DNA from: Paragorgia papillata
Lineage: Eukaryota; Cnidaria; Anthozoa; Scleralcyonacea; Coralliidae
Assembly: GCA_035771165.1 (NCBI GenBank)
Contig: JAWNZC010000322.1
Location: 7,860,501-7,924,500, forward strand
Direction: 5' to 3'
DNA length: 64,000 nt
Below are positions 11,409 to 22,447 of the stretch, piece by piece; position 1 is the first letter of the stretch; every line of letters starts with the position of its first letter. Made by a program: the position numbers and the translations under genes. Under the pieces are notes generated by a model. That model saw nothing but the letters and a program-made list of their open reading frames with translations. It searched no databases and was not told the origin of the DNA.

Positions 11409-12153
11409 GCCTGTCCACAAGTTGCTCGAATTCGAAATTTTGCAAAAAGTTGCTTAAAAATTATTAAATTTTGCTTAAAAATTGCTCATTTTTTCAAAAA
11501 AGTTGCCAGGTTTTAAGAAAGATGCTCAAAAGAAACAAAAATCTAGATTTATTACAAACAATTTACTGCAAAACCAAGCACAAACTTTAAACTTTTGAAT
11601 CTAATTAAAGATTTGCATGTCATAAACTGCTCATCAAACAATCAAAACATTCGCCCAGCTTTCTTCCTCTGACTCTCATTGTATTTTAGCATGATTCATG
11701 CTTCTAAGGTTTCTTCAGCTAAAGCTGCTCCCTGATATTTTGAAAAGGAACTATTCATGAAACTGAAGACTAAATATGATAAGAGTATAAGACGATAACT
11801 CCGGTGTTAATTCCCCTGCCGGGATCTTAGCTCGTGTTACGGTGTATTAAATACGGAACGTAAAAGATGACAAAGTTTACCATAAACTTTAATAACTCTG
11901 CATATAAACCATGTTGACTGAAGAGTGAAGAACTCATTTTAAAGCTGAAATTATTTATTATTAAGCATAAACTAAGCGAGAAGAAGGAAAATGTAAATTT
12001 TTAATTTACCTACACAGATAATTGTTCCTTAAAATTGAATAAATGTCAAATTTCTAAATAGTTGCTTGCAGCTACAAAAGTTGCCAGTTCAAAAAAATGT
12101 TGCTCATGTGAGGGGAAGTTGCTGAAAAGTTGCCGAGCAACTTGTGGACATGG
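11409..12153. mobile_element. TIR element with GTTGC-rich subterminal repeats (copy A)
   Basis: The termini GCCTGTCCACAAGTTGCTCG and its near complement at the right are flanked on each side by CTAG (11405-11408 and 12154-12157), a possible 4-bp TSD. Many AAGTTGC/TTGCTTAAAA motifs lie near both ends, like clustered transposase binding sites. No coding capacity seen. The B copy is 26709-27460. Superfamily unknown. Confidence 0.6.
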
Positions 12154-12503
12154 CTAGACCCCGCTGTATATCGAAAGGTTGAAAATTTGAACCCCGTCAT
12201 TTTTTGATAGCTTGATAACATCTAGACAACTCAAAAAAGGGGGAAAATCAACTTTAGCACGAAAATTCTTCGGGATTACACTTTATACCGCACTATCACA
12301 ATGACAACCTGTTTAACAGCCTTGTAACAACTTGTCTGCATGCATGTAACAGCTTGTGCGTTTTTACGTGTACATGTGCACTTCATCAACGAAAACCTGC
12401 ATGTCACCACCACAAACCCTAATACCAACCTAGGACAAACTAATAGACATCATACACGAAGTAGGACCCCTAGCCTGATATATATAATTTACTTATTTCG
12501 TAC

Positions 12504-12755
12504 CTTTTGCTCCTTGTTCACCTTTAGGTCCTGGTTGCCCTTGTGATCCTTTTTGTCCTGGTTGTCCTCGTGATCCTTTTTGTCCTGGTAACCCTTGTGA
12601 TCCCTTTTCTCCTCGATCACCTTTTAGCCCTGCATTACCTTTTTCTCCTTTTTGTCCTGGGGATCCCGGTAGTCCTTTTTCTCCTGGGGATCCTCGCGAT
12701 CCTTTTTGTCCTTGAAATTCCTGTTGTCCTTTTTCTCCTTTTGGCCCACGGAGAT
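12504..12755 (-). pseudogene. Collagen Gly-X-Y exon, copy A (exon 2)
   Basis: 252 nt, phase 1 on both sides (TTCTTAAG acceptor, GCAAAAG/gtacg donor). It codes for 27 collagen triplets rich in GQK, GEK and GSR. In the fourth triplet the Gly codon GGA has become GAA (GQQ-EFQ-GQK), which breaks the repeat; copy B has the intact Gly. Such a substitution normally disrupts the triple helix. Two of the four differences from B are silent. Confidence 0.75.
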
Positions 12756-13189
12756 CTTAAGAAATAGGCAATGAGAGAATAATGGTACAGTAGTTATAAG
12801 AGAAAAGGCTCTTTTTTAAATTTTAATATTCTAAACTCTGTTGGATATTTTAAGAGGCTATGGCGGCGAAAGATGTTTTATATTGGAGGGGCTAATTCGT
12901 CAATAGAATGATAAGGAATGTTCCCCCTCCAGCAAATTTTAGGCCATTCTTAGCCCTGCGTGGTAGAAATATTGAGGGCTATAGCCCCGTATAGCTGCTC
13001 TGTTTAGCAACCCTTAAATGAATAAGCTTTAAAGAAAAAGTTAGCATTAATTAGTTAACGGTAAAAATTTTTAACATTTTACTGTTCAGAACTATTTATT
13101 GAAGATACCTAGTTTTCTTTTATTTGTGTAGATGAGCTTGCGTTATTTGGCCGTGTTGATCCATAAAAAGAATATAACAACTCATAATA

Positions 13190-14575
13190 CATCTAGGCCG
13201 GCGGCTGTGGGTCAAAAACTAGCCTAGAAATGAAGTTTCGCTGGACACATTTAAAGAATAAGATTTCTTTAGTGCAAATGCATTTAAATACGATGCAGAT
13301 GCCAAATGGGGGGGTGTGCTAAATAATGACGTCATCTGTTGTTGGAAAAAATATAAATTTTGGAAAGCTGCAAGTTAAACAATTCTGCCAGCCAGATAGA
13401 TCTATAGAAGTGGACAAAAAAAATCAATTGCACTAATTACTTTCAGTCATTCGTTACAAATATCGTACACCAAAGTTTTTGAAAATTGCTGACTAAGCAG
13501 TTTTTTGTTTGTATTATATGTCCAAATTGTTCATTTCAAATCCTTTATTTTTCTACCAGTAAAGTTCCTGTTAACAGATCATCTCTTGGAGAAAGGCTTA
13601 AAAGATTTACATAGCACTAGTATCTTTAATTCGGCACTCCAGTGTGTGCATCAAAAGATTGTAAATTTCTTTAAAAAATGTGGAGTAAAATTTGGAGAGC
13701 AAGCAAAAATTAGATTTTCTGCCACACTCCTAAGCATTCAATGAATCATCCAGATCCTTAAAAATTAAGCGTAGTATCAAAATGCCACTTCAATCAATAG
13801 TATATCAAAGCAAAAGAACAACTAAACGCTTATTTTGTAGTACAATGACCTTCTGAGGTGCCTAAAAACTGGACAATTAAAATAGTTGTGGCAGAAATTA
13901 AGAAATAATTAGCAACGTTTCTTGTTTTCTTCTGGACGTTTAATTTTAACTTGATTTCCACAGTTTGTCGATTACCATTTTAAGAGAAAAGCTATCATCC
14001 TTTAATGGACAGACTTGAGTGCTGAATTTAAGGTACTAGGGCAAAAGAAATATTTTAGACAATTCTCTTAAAGATGGTCTCTCAATAGAAGCTTTGCTGG
14101 TAGAAAAATAAACGAGTTACAATGAACCATTTAGAGATACAAAATAGCTTAGTCAGCATTTTTCAAAAACTTTGCTCAACGATATTTCCGTAACGAATGA
14201 CTGAGAGTAATCAGTCCAATTGAGTTTTTTTGTCCACTTACCTAGATCTATCTGGCAGAAATGTTTAACTTGCACATTTCCAAAATTTATATTTTTCCAA
14301 CTACATATTACGTCTTATTTCGCACACCCCCCTTTTTGACCAAACTGGTTGTTAACTCCGGTGTAACGCGAAATTTGTGACCTGCGAAATACATGACTAT
14401 TATGGTTTTGCACATGCGCAGATGATGCGCATGATAGACTTTGGCTCATATATTTCGCAATTAGTTGATTTCACATCTGCATCGCATTTAACTAAAGCAT
14501 TTCCACTAAAGAAATCTTATTCTTTAAATGTGTCCAGCCAAACTTAAAAATATCGAGGCACAGCTACCGGCCTAA
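13190..14575. mobile_element. About 1.4-kb foldback element in intron 1 (copy A)
   Basis: The outer arms match in inverted order: 13190-13500 (CTAGGCCGGCGG..., ACACATTTAAAGAATAAGAT) with 14150-14575. Inner arms also pair, such as TTTCTACCAG and its complement. The arms are diverged, so it is old. Internal frames resemble nothing known. The copy B version spans about 28470-30175 with one extra insertion. Confidence 0.65.
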
Positions 14576-14594
14576 TCTCAGTCATACTAACAAC

Positions 14595-14696
14595 TCAAGC
14601 TATGAACGTGAAGTTAAACTCACGTCGCAAACCAACAACCTCATCTTGAACAAGAAGTATGATGAGAAGCGGGAAAATTAAGATGTAAAGATTCAT
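14595..14696 (-). pseudogene. Truncated exon 1 of the collagen gene, copy A
   Basis: It begins MNLYILIFPLLIILLVQDEV, a clear signal peptide nearly identical to copy B. After VVG the sequence jumps into what is intron in copy B and reaches a TGA after 33 codons. Relative to B, about 380 bp are missing: the Arg tract, the TSP1 and EGF-like modules and the phase-1 splice donor. Without that donor the exon cannot join exon 2. A TATA-like TTTTATAAAAT lies about 90 bp upstream in both copies. Confidence 0.8.
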
Positions 14697-16179
14697 CGTT
14701 TTATTTTTCAAACTCTTTCGTATCTTCTTGGTTTGAATCTGTTAAAGTTGAAAAGAAAATATGCTCACAATCTATATATTTTATAAAATTAGTGCTCAAG
14801 TTTGGGTTATAACCTCGGTCTACTTGCATGATTTTTGTTCCGTATGTTATGATAATTTAGTAATGCTTCTACGGCTCCATGCAAAGTAACTTGCAGAATA
14901 TGCCGCTAAATCTAAACCATTTATATTATCTAGAACAAACTGCTCCCGGTTTGGCCTCCTAAAATATATTTATTCCTAAACTCAAAATTTTCGTTGATCA
15001 AAACCCTTTAAAACAATATATAATCGAGTGAAATGTCGCGTATAACTTATTGTAATACATGCAGTATATACGTAATTAATATTCAAACCGTTTTTTATAT
15101 TGCTATAAAGAAAAGAAAACTATAGATGTTTATGCCATAAGTTCCTGGTTTTACGTAGGCGGTTGTTAATTCTCTGGTAAGACATCCGTTTCAGCTGATG
15201 CCATGGAACCCCACTGATGTGGGTGCTTTGTCATAACCCTATATAGTTGCATTTACAATTAATTTCCTTTTTATTTCTACCAAACCCTGTGTTATATATT
15301 TTCAGGATCATTCCGACTTTATTATTCTTAAATATACGGAAACTAAATGAATAATAAATGTATATATACTCACTATATATGGCCTTGCACGAGTAAACTT
15401 ATCAACTTCTTGATTTGATAATATTCCAAACAACACATTTACTTAATTATTTAATGGTCATTTCAAATTATGTTTTCAAATTATGTTTATATCAACATTA
15501 TGAATTCTTATTTCAGATGATAATTGTCGAAAAAATGAGGAAACTCTTTTTTTGCGGGATCGAAACTACGCATTTCAAGGCGTTGTCAAAGGTTTCGTCA
15601 AGATACGTATATTGTTAGACAGAAAAACGTAAATCAAATATGAAATTAAAGTTGTCCTGGCTAAGTTGCTAAATCTAATGTTTTGGAAAAGATCAAATCG
15701 AAACATTTGTGTGTTATGCATGATTATTTTTCTGGACACATTGATTGTTCTCTGCAGCTGAAGGTTGCCGTGTGGTTAAACTAGTTTCTAAATTTGTGGA
15801 ATACACGGTTTATAACAATAAAAAGTTCAAATTGAACGAAATATTTTGTTTGTGTGGCAAACATTTTATTTGTGTGACAAAATAGGCTGAATTCCAGTAT
15901 TTGTATATTGTTGGGCAATTTACACACATTAGGTGTAAGATGCAGCAAAGATATAACCACTGCATGATATGCACAAACTAAAACAGTGCTTCAGTTAAGT
16001 TGAAATATTTTGTACGCATGAACGCGTGAGCTGTTTGGCACTATCATTCTGATAAGTTGATCATGATTGTATTATTTTCTCACCCACTCAAAATATTACT
16101 CTTAATAAACCTGGTCTTTTGACCATGAATATCTTAATCTTAAACATCTAGAAGATTTAATTTCGGTGATAAATTAATA

Positions 16180-16300
16180 GTATATATATATATATACATA
16201 CATATATATTTATATATATATATATATATATACGTGCAAAGTTGTATAGTAAGTAACGAAATACTGACGTTTCGAGCGAAGTCCTTCATCAAAGTCGTAG
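16180..16300. repeat. (TA)n run and GACGTTTCGAGCG motif (copy A)
   Basis: A TA dinucleotide run is followed by TGACGTTTCGAGCGAAGTCC TTCATCAAAG. The same motif recurs at 32650 (copy B) and 46950. Motifs of this kind are widely seen in invertebrate repeats and may be a retroelement or SINE tail; no coding sequence is linked to it here. Confidence 0.5.
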
Positions 16301-17464
16301 ATGAATTTTTGTAACAAAATGTTAGCAATCAAAATTAAACCAGGTATAAAGACATACAAATCATAAGGACTTAACTCCCTGAACAAGAAATCAACGATGA
16401 AGAAATTATTTCATATAATGACACTTAAAACCCTCATGAAATGAATTACAGTGAAGTAAATTACCTGTGCTTTAGGTGAAAAATCTTTGTTTATTTTTCG
16501 CTAATGATAGCAGCTTAATTGCTCTTCCAGCTCCGAGTGTTTAACCAGAAATAAACACCCTGTATATATATGTAGGCGTGACTTGCTCCACATGCTCTTG
16601 TGCGCATGTCTGTTGTTACGTTTTACGACCGGAAACGTACTATCAAGGAAGTGCTAAGTTATCAACCCCACCTAATATATCATAAAATTTGTGGTAAGTT
16701 TGTTCTGGAAAATAGTAATGAATCCCTTATTGATACCTAACTAGTATACGTTCAAAACATATTCGGGCAATTTAGAGAAAATAAAAAAAATCGAACAAAT
16801 TTTCTGAAGAGTGTAGACCCCAATCAAAGTGGACTAAGTATGTTGCACACCCCTGCCTCCACTTATCTATTGTTTTGATCGAACATGTTTTAAAATTAGT
16901 AAATTTATCATTTTTAAAAAAAAATTGATCTTAAACTGATGTAAACTTTCAAACTTCGTCACAACGTGCATGCATGTAAGAACAAAGTGACCTATGTGAT
17001 AAAAACCAAAGTAGCTTGAAAGACAACAAATTAATCGTGTTTATAAATAATGTTTCTGATATAGTTTGTGTTATTAGTTTGTGATTACATTAAAATGTTT
17101 GCAAAATACGCAAAGACAACACAAAAATGTTTTATTTGCATGTGCACCAAAATTACAATAATTACCTAACGTTAAAGAAAAGCGACTTTATTTATTAAGG
17201 TGACACATATACGACAGTATTATATTGATAACCCAATGGCCCTCATTTATATAGTTAGTAGAGTTAACTGGGGAAACTATGGTGTTAATTGATTTTCAAG
17301 GGAAGAACTTTCGAGGCACAGCTGCGAAGAGAACCAACAACTCTACTCAAATGAAGCTAATCCATCCAAGCACTAACCCATAATAAACGCCATTCGACTG
17401 CATGGGCTTCATTAGTAAGAGGGGCCAAAAAAAAGAGGCAGCGCACTAACAGCTTGTGCTACCC

Positions 17465-17538
17465 ATGTACTCCATATAAATATTATCTTTACCCTATAAC
17501 CCGTTATAGGGTTAAGATAAGATTTATACGGAGTACAT
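17465..17538. repeat. 74-nt perfect-ended hairpin (copy A)
   Basis: ATGTACTCCATATAAATATT pairs with its near complement at the right, and CCCTATAA/TTATAGGG closes the stem over a 3-4 nt loop. Present also at 33829-33902 in copy B with the stem kept. It could be a small palindromic MITE or a transcribed hairpin. Confidence 0.6.
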
Positions 17539-18907
17539 GCTACCTGCATGCTAATCATCTATCAAGCAGCTAAAAGGAATGAATGTATTGCAGTCTTCTA
17601 GTTCTATAAGCTACTGTATAGTGTTGGGTTAGCACAAATTGAAGAACATTTTTGTGTCCTTATCCAAACTAAATTACCTCTAGACAAGATTGCAGCGAGT
17701 CTTTGTATAGCATTATATCTTTCCTATATAAAACTATGGTGTTATTGTTATTTTCATATCTTTTAACAAGCACGAATGTCCACAATTCCAATTAAATAAT
17801 TTATCTTATATTTGACTGTACTTTGCATAGTAATATATCTCCTGACTCCTGCTGTACAAGCTATAGTGTTATAATTGTTTCTGCATGCAAATTGACGCAT
17901 TTCAATTTGTATAGGCCTTCAGCTTGAATCCAGCTGAAACGATTATATTTTTAGTCAGTACATAGTCCCATGACCTCTATACGCCAGTCACAGTGAGTGT
18001 TTGTGGTTGTCTGTATCTTCCTAGTTTTGACTATATATTCTATTGACATTGCTTTACGATAATAGTACACATATATTTATCATATACAGAACAACTCCGT
18101 TAGCCGCACTTAAAATTACTTTTGCGTTAAGTCTGAATTCTCGATTATTTCTCTCCGCGTGCATAGTATAGAAACAAACATCATTCGAATAATTAAGAAA
18201 GTATGTACTATTTATCAAGTCCATGTATAAAATGTGAATTCTATGCGGGAGCTTGAAGTGATGATAAAGTATAGATATATAAACAATCTCTAAGACTTTA
18301 TAAACTTAAACCTCAAAAAACTACTATGACCACAAGATAGCAATCGCACTTGAGTCATACAAATCCTGACGATAATTAGTCATACTTTATCTGAGCTAGT
18401 GCTCTATAATATATTGAATGGCCGAACGCTCTCCAGACATCTCAACTAAAATTGCGACATTCCCAAGGATATTCATTAATAAAAGAGAAAGATTTAATCT
18501 TCTCTGCAAATGTATTATTAACTTATTAACAAATACTTATTAACTCGGTAATTCGGACTAGTTTTACTTTTTAGATCATAATTATATTTATGTGTATTTA
18601 TGAATTAAGTATTTCTGAAGATACTTTATAAATTGGGTAAATAATCGATGTTGTCATTGTTGTGAGTTACAACAACATGCTGGCTCCAGAAAGTTCGGCT
18701 AATTTACATATACAATTAGCAGCAACATATTATCCACTTTAGTTGGGAAAACTGGTCGATAAAACAGAGATTCTGTAGTAAAAAACATGATTTGTCGGTG
18801 AATTGATGAGAAATTGATCGGCCCCCACCCCCCGAAAAAAAGAACCCCCCTTTGCCCGCGGGGAGTTGAAACAAAGCCCGCTCCGCCCGCGCGGGCAAAG
18901 CGGCGTA

Positions 18908-19069
18908 ATTGCCTAATTTCATGTCGCGAAAGAGACTGGCACTGTCCTGAAAAATCTGTTAGTACCAGCCTCCGCCGTGCGATATTCCTTTGCACATCAC
19001 GCCGGAGACTGGTACTAACGGATTTTCCAGGACAGTGCCAGTCTCTTTCGCGACATGAAATTAGGCAAT
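18908..19069. mobile_element. 162-bp long-stem hairpin MITE (copy A)
   Basis: The left arm ATTGCCTAATTTCATGTCGC through CGCCGTG (about 70 nt) pairs with the right arm with only about five mismatches; the loop is about 20 nt. The same structure is at 35407-35568 in copy B. GC content is well above the surroundings. Frames seen in it on both strands are mirror translations, not genes. Confidence 0.8.
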
Positions 19070-19663
19070 GGCAAACATCCTTTAGCACACAAATATTAAT
19101 GGTGTTTGTAGTTCAGTAGATCCGTCTTAAAAACCAAAACTAGTGCATGTTTCCTCTTTAATAAGATTTCTTTCTGTGCGAGCAATATTGTTACAAAACA
19201 CATATTCCATGTCTCCGTACACAGCTAATTCAATTACGTTTCTCAGTTTGTCTAGGCTTTGGCTGCGGTACACTTCCTGGTATGTATTTCTTTATTAAAT
19301 CTCTAAATCTTTCTTAAATCTTTTTTTTATACTTATTATTTCTATGTAAATTACGTACCTATATGGTGCAAAATGAATAAACTTGAAGTTGAACTTAAAT
19401 CAAAATTTACCAAACCTTTCCCTTCACGCAGTCTTCTTGTGTGGAATTTTGTCATTGACATCTAAACTGAAAGTGCGACGACATTTCCAAGAATAGCCTT
19501 TTATAAGGAAAAAAGAAGTTTATTCTTCGATCTATACAAATGTTAGCTTATACTTTTTAAATGTGATTTCACTTTCAGATCATAATTTATGTGTATTTAT
19601 GAATTAAGTTATTTCTGAAGATATTTTAATTGGGTAATTATGAATTGATGTTGTGAGTTATTA

Positions 19664-20012
19664 CGCAGGGCCAAATTAGGGCTGTGTGGGCCCCCCGGCA
19701 TATTTTAGGATGGGGCCCCTTGAACCAACCCCCCCATGAGTCTCGAGCCCTGGGGCCCAACGTTTTTTATAGAAAGCAAGTGCAGAACAAAAAATTGTGC
19801 AATCAGAAAGCGCCGGGGGCCCCGAAAGCTTGGGGCCCACGGCATATGCTGCTTTTGCCATATGGTTAATCTGGTACTGCACATACTCATAGGCTGTACG
19901 CTGAAGGCCAGACAGATATATTGAGGTACCTAGCCATACAATATTCTATCTAAAGTATAAGAAATTTTATTTTGCTCTAAAAAAATTTTTATGAACTATT
20001 TTTTTGCCCCTG
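19664..20012. mobile_element. hAT-like GGGGCCC-rich element (copy A, partly deleted)
   Basis: It starts CAGGGCCAAATTAGGGC and contains several GGGGCCC motifs. The better-preserved copy B version (36154-36555) has matching termini CAGGGCCGGATTA and, inverted, CAGGGGCGGATTA. In A the right end is shortened. It directly abuts the gypsy relic. Confidence 0.55.
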
Positions 20013-22447
20013 CTATTTCGACAACTGCTGACACCTTTTGGAAGATATCGTTTTACACGACTTCCATTTGGAATTAAATCGGCTCCGGAAGTATTCCTAA
20101 AGTCGATGACATTTTGATATGGGGAAGAGATATTTAGGAACATGACGCAAGGCTAAAGCAAGTTCTTGCCCGATGCCGAGAAGTCAACCTAAAGCTAAAC
20201 CCGAAGAAATGCCAAATCAGAAAAGAAGAAATTGCTTACATGTTGGTCATCTTCTAACCAAGGATGGTCTCAAGCCAGATCCTGAGAAAATAAGAGCAGT
20301 ACAAGCCATGACCCAGCCATCCAATACAAGGGAATTAAGAACATTCCTAGGATTTATCCAGTACCTTGCAATGCCCAATATGGCTGATGTCAGTGCTCCA
20401 CTAAGAAAATTGCTGGAAAAGGACACAGCATGGCATTGGTAAAAGCAACAAGACAGCTTTGAGCAACTCAAGATGATGGCAACAAGTTCTCCTGTCCTAC
20501 GTTACTATGACCCTAAGAAGCCTGTAACCCTGTCAGTAGATGCAAGTTCGACAGGACTTGGAGCAGTTCTTTACCAAGAAAACAAGCCAGTTGCGTAATG
20601 CGTATGCTTCCCGAGGATTGACACCAACACAACAGAATTATGCACAGATTGAGAAAGAGACTTTGGCCATTATCTTTGGCACTAACAAGTTTCACCAGTT
20701 CCTGTTTGGAAAGCAAGTAGTTGATGAGTCAGATCACAAACGCTTGGAATATATATTCGCAAAACCTCTCCATCAAGCACCACTCCGTCTACAGAAGATG
20801 CTCTTAGCTCTTCAACGCTGATTTAACGGTTGTGTACAAACCTGGAAAAGAGATGCACATAGCTGATGCCCTTAGCAGAAATTACCTAAATGAGACGAAA
20901 GAGACATTGGTGCAAGAACTCGAAGTCAACGAAGTTCACCTCACAGCTCATTTGCCAATATCACCTGAAAAATACAAAGAATTCCAGAAAGCCACTGCAG
21001 AGGATCCAGTGATGCAAGCAGTTCAAGAAGCAGTTCTTAATGATGGCCCAAAAAAGATAATGCACAGGTAGAGATAAAGCAGCACTGGACATGTAAAGAT
21101 GAAATTTCCTGTGTCGATGGCCTTCTTTTCAATGGAAACAAAGTAATTGTTTCCCAAATCCCTCAGATCTCAGATGTTAGAAATCATACATAAAACACAT
21201 CAAGGGGTGGTGAAATGCAAACAACGAGCAAGAGACCTCTACTGGCCAGGAATGGCAAGCCAAATTGAGGATAAGGTATCAAAGTGTCAGATTTTCAGCC
21301 AGTACCAGAAAGCTCAAGCAAGACAACCTATATGATAGCCAGCAAGATTCCAGACCGACCCTGGGCAAAGATTGGCGTGGATCTATTTGAACATAACAAG
21401 ACACACTATCTATTATGTGTTGACTATTACTCAAAGTGGATCGAAATTGCCAAACTGGATAACCTAAGCAGCATGAATGTTATCAGTTACCTCCAAAGTC
21501 AGTTTTCCAGATATGGTATACCAGATCAAGTAGTGAGTGACAATGGGCCACAATTCATCTCTAAAGAATTCACAGAGTTTTCGAAGAACTATGGTTTCAC
21601 CCACACATGCAACATCAAGTTCTCATTACCCGCAAGCAAACGGCGAAGCAGAGAGAGCAGTGCAGACATTGAAACTTCTTCTCAACAAAGCTAAAGATCC
21701 ATAGAAAGCGATGATGAACTATCGAAACACCCCAATTGAAGAAATCAATCTGTCCCCAGCGCAACTTATGATGGGTCGCAGACTGAAAACAAGCCTTCCA
21801 ACAACAGCACCACTTCTGAAACCTCAAGCATCAGAAGAGTTTCAGCGAATCCTTAAGAAACAAAAGGAGAAACAAAAGCAGTATTACGACAAGCGCAGTG
21901 GAAAAGAGCTACCGTCACTCCAGCCTGGTGAGACAGTTCATATGAAACATGGAGAGAGATGGATTCCTGCAAAAGTCCTGCACAAGCACCACTCACCGAG
22001 ATCGTATGTCATTTATGTATCGAAGAAACCGCCGTCACCTGCATTCCAGTAAACCTTCAAACACCAAAGAGTCCACTGCAAGTAGTGCCAAAACAAATGC
22101 TAAAGATCAAGTTGGACAGTCCAGTAATCAAACAATCAACGATTTGCGGCCTAATCCTGTAACAACAAGATCTGGACGGACATGCAAGTAAACCACCAGA
22201 TTATTTAATAAACAATAAATAATAACTGTGACTTTTAAAATCTAATATTTGCGAACAGTCGTCCTTATATTATTTGTTACTGGTAGTTACATTTATTAAT
22301 TGTTAGCTGTTGAACATTCTCTCAGTAAGGAAAGGGAGATGTAATGTATGCATAATGTATGCATAATTGTGTATGCTGAAAAGCATTATTTGAATAAATA
22401 TACATTGTCTTTGTTACCAACATGGCGTACAGAATACAAACATAACA
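20010..22447 (+). mobile_element. Ty3/gypsy retrotransposon relic, copy A (5'-truncated pol plus 3' LTR)
   Basis: Frames in order show the end of the reverse transcriptase (LPFGIKSAPEVF, then VDDILIW), RNase H (VDASSTGLGAVLYQENK), the integrase zinc-binding H-H-C-C region and the integrase core with YYSKWIEIAKL and SDNGPQFISKEF. Gag, protease, the start of RT and the 5' LTR are absent. Stops and frameshifts break the reading frame at several points, some shared with copy B, so it was dead before the duplication. A purine-rich tract AAGGAAAGGGAGA precedes the 3' LTR. Confidence 0.9.
22340..22447 (+). repeat. 3' LTR of the gypsy relic (108 bp, copy A)
   Basis: It begins TGTAATGTATG right after a polypurine tract, contains GAATAAATA (polyadenylation signal) and ends CATAACA, giving TG...CA ends. 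The same 108-bp unit is at 38902-39009. No 5' LTR is present for comparison, so the boundaries rest on the PPT and TG/CA rule. Confidence 0.65.

Noticed and set aside
12543..12767. Leu/Val-rich plus-strand frame, also at 27809-28033
   Set aside because: It is the antisense shadow of the collagen exon; the minus strand gives perfect Gly-X-Y with splice sites.
13505..13744. 79-residue frame conserved in copies A and B (28828-29070)
   Set aside because: Lies in an arm of the foldback element and has no similarity to known proteins; conservation is explained by the recent duplication.
18699..19119. Mirror-image frames on both strands containing the same peptide
   Set aside because: Produced by the long hairpin; each strand encodes the same sequence because of the inverted repeat. 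Same at 35268-35618.
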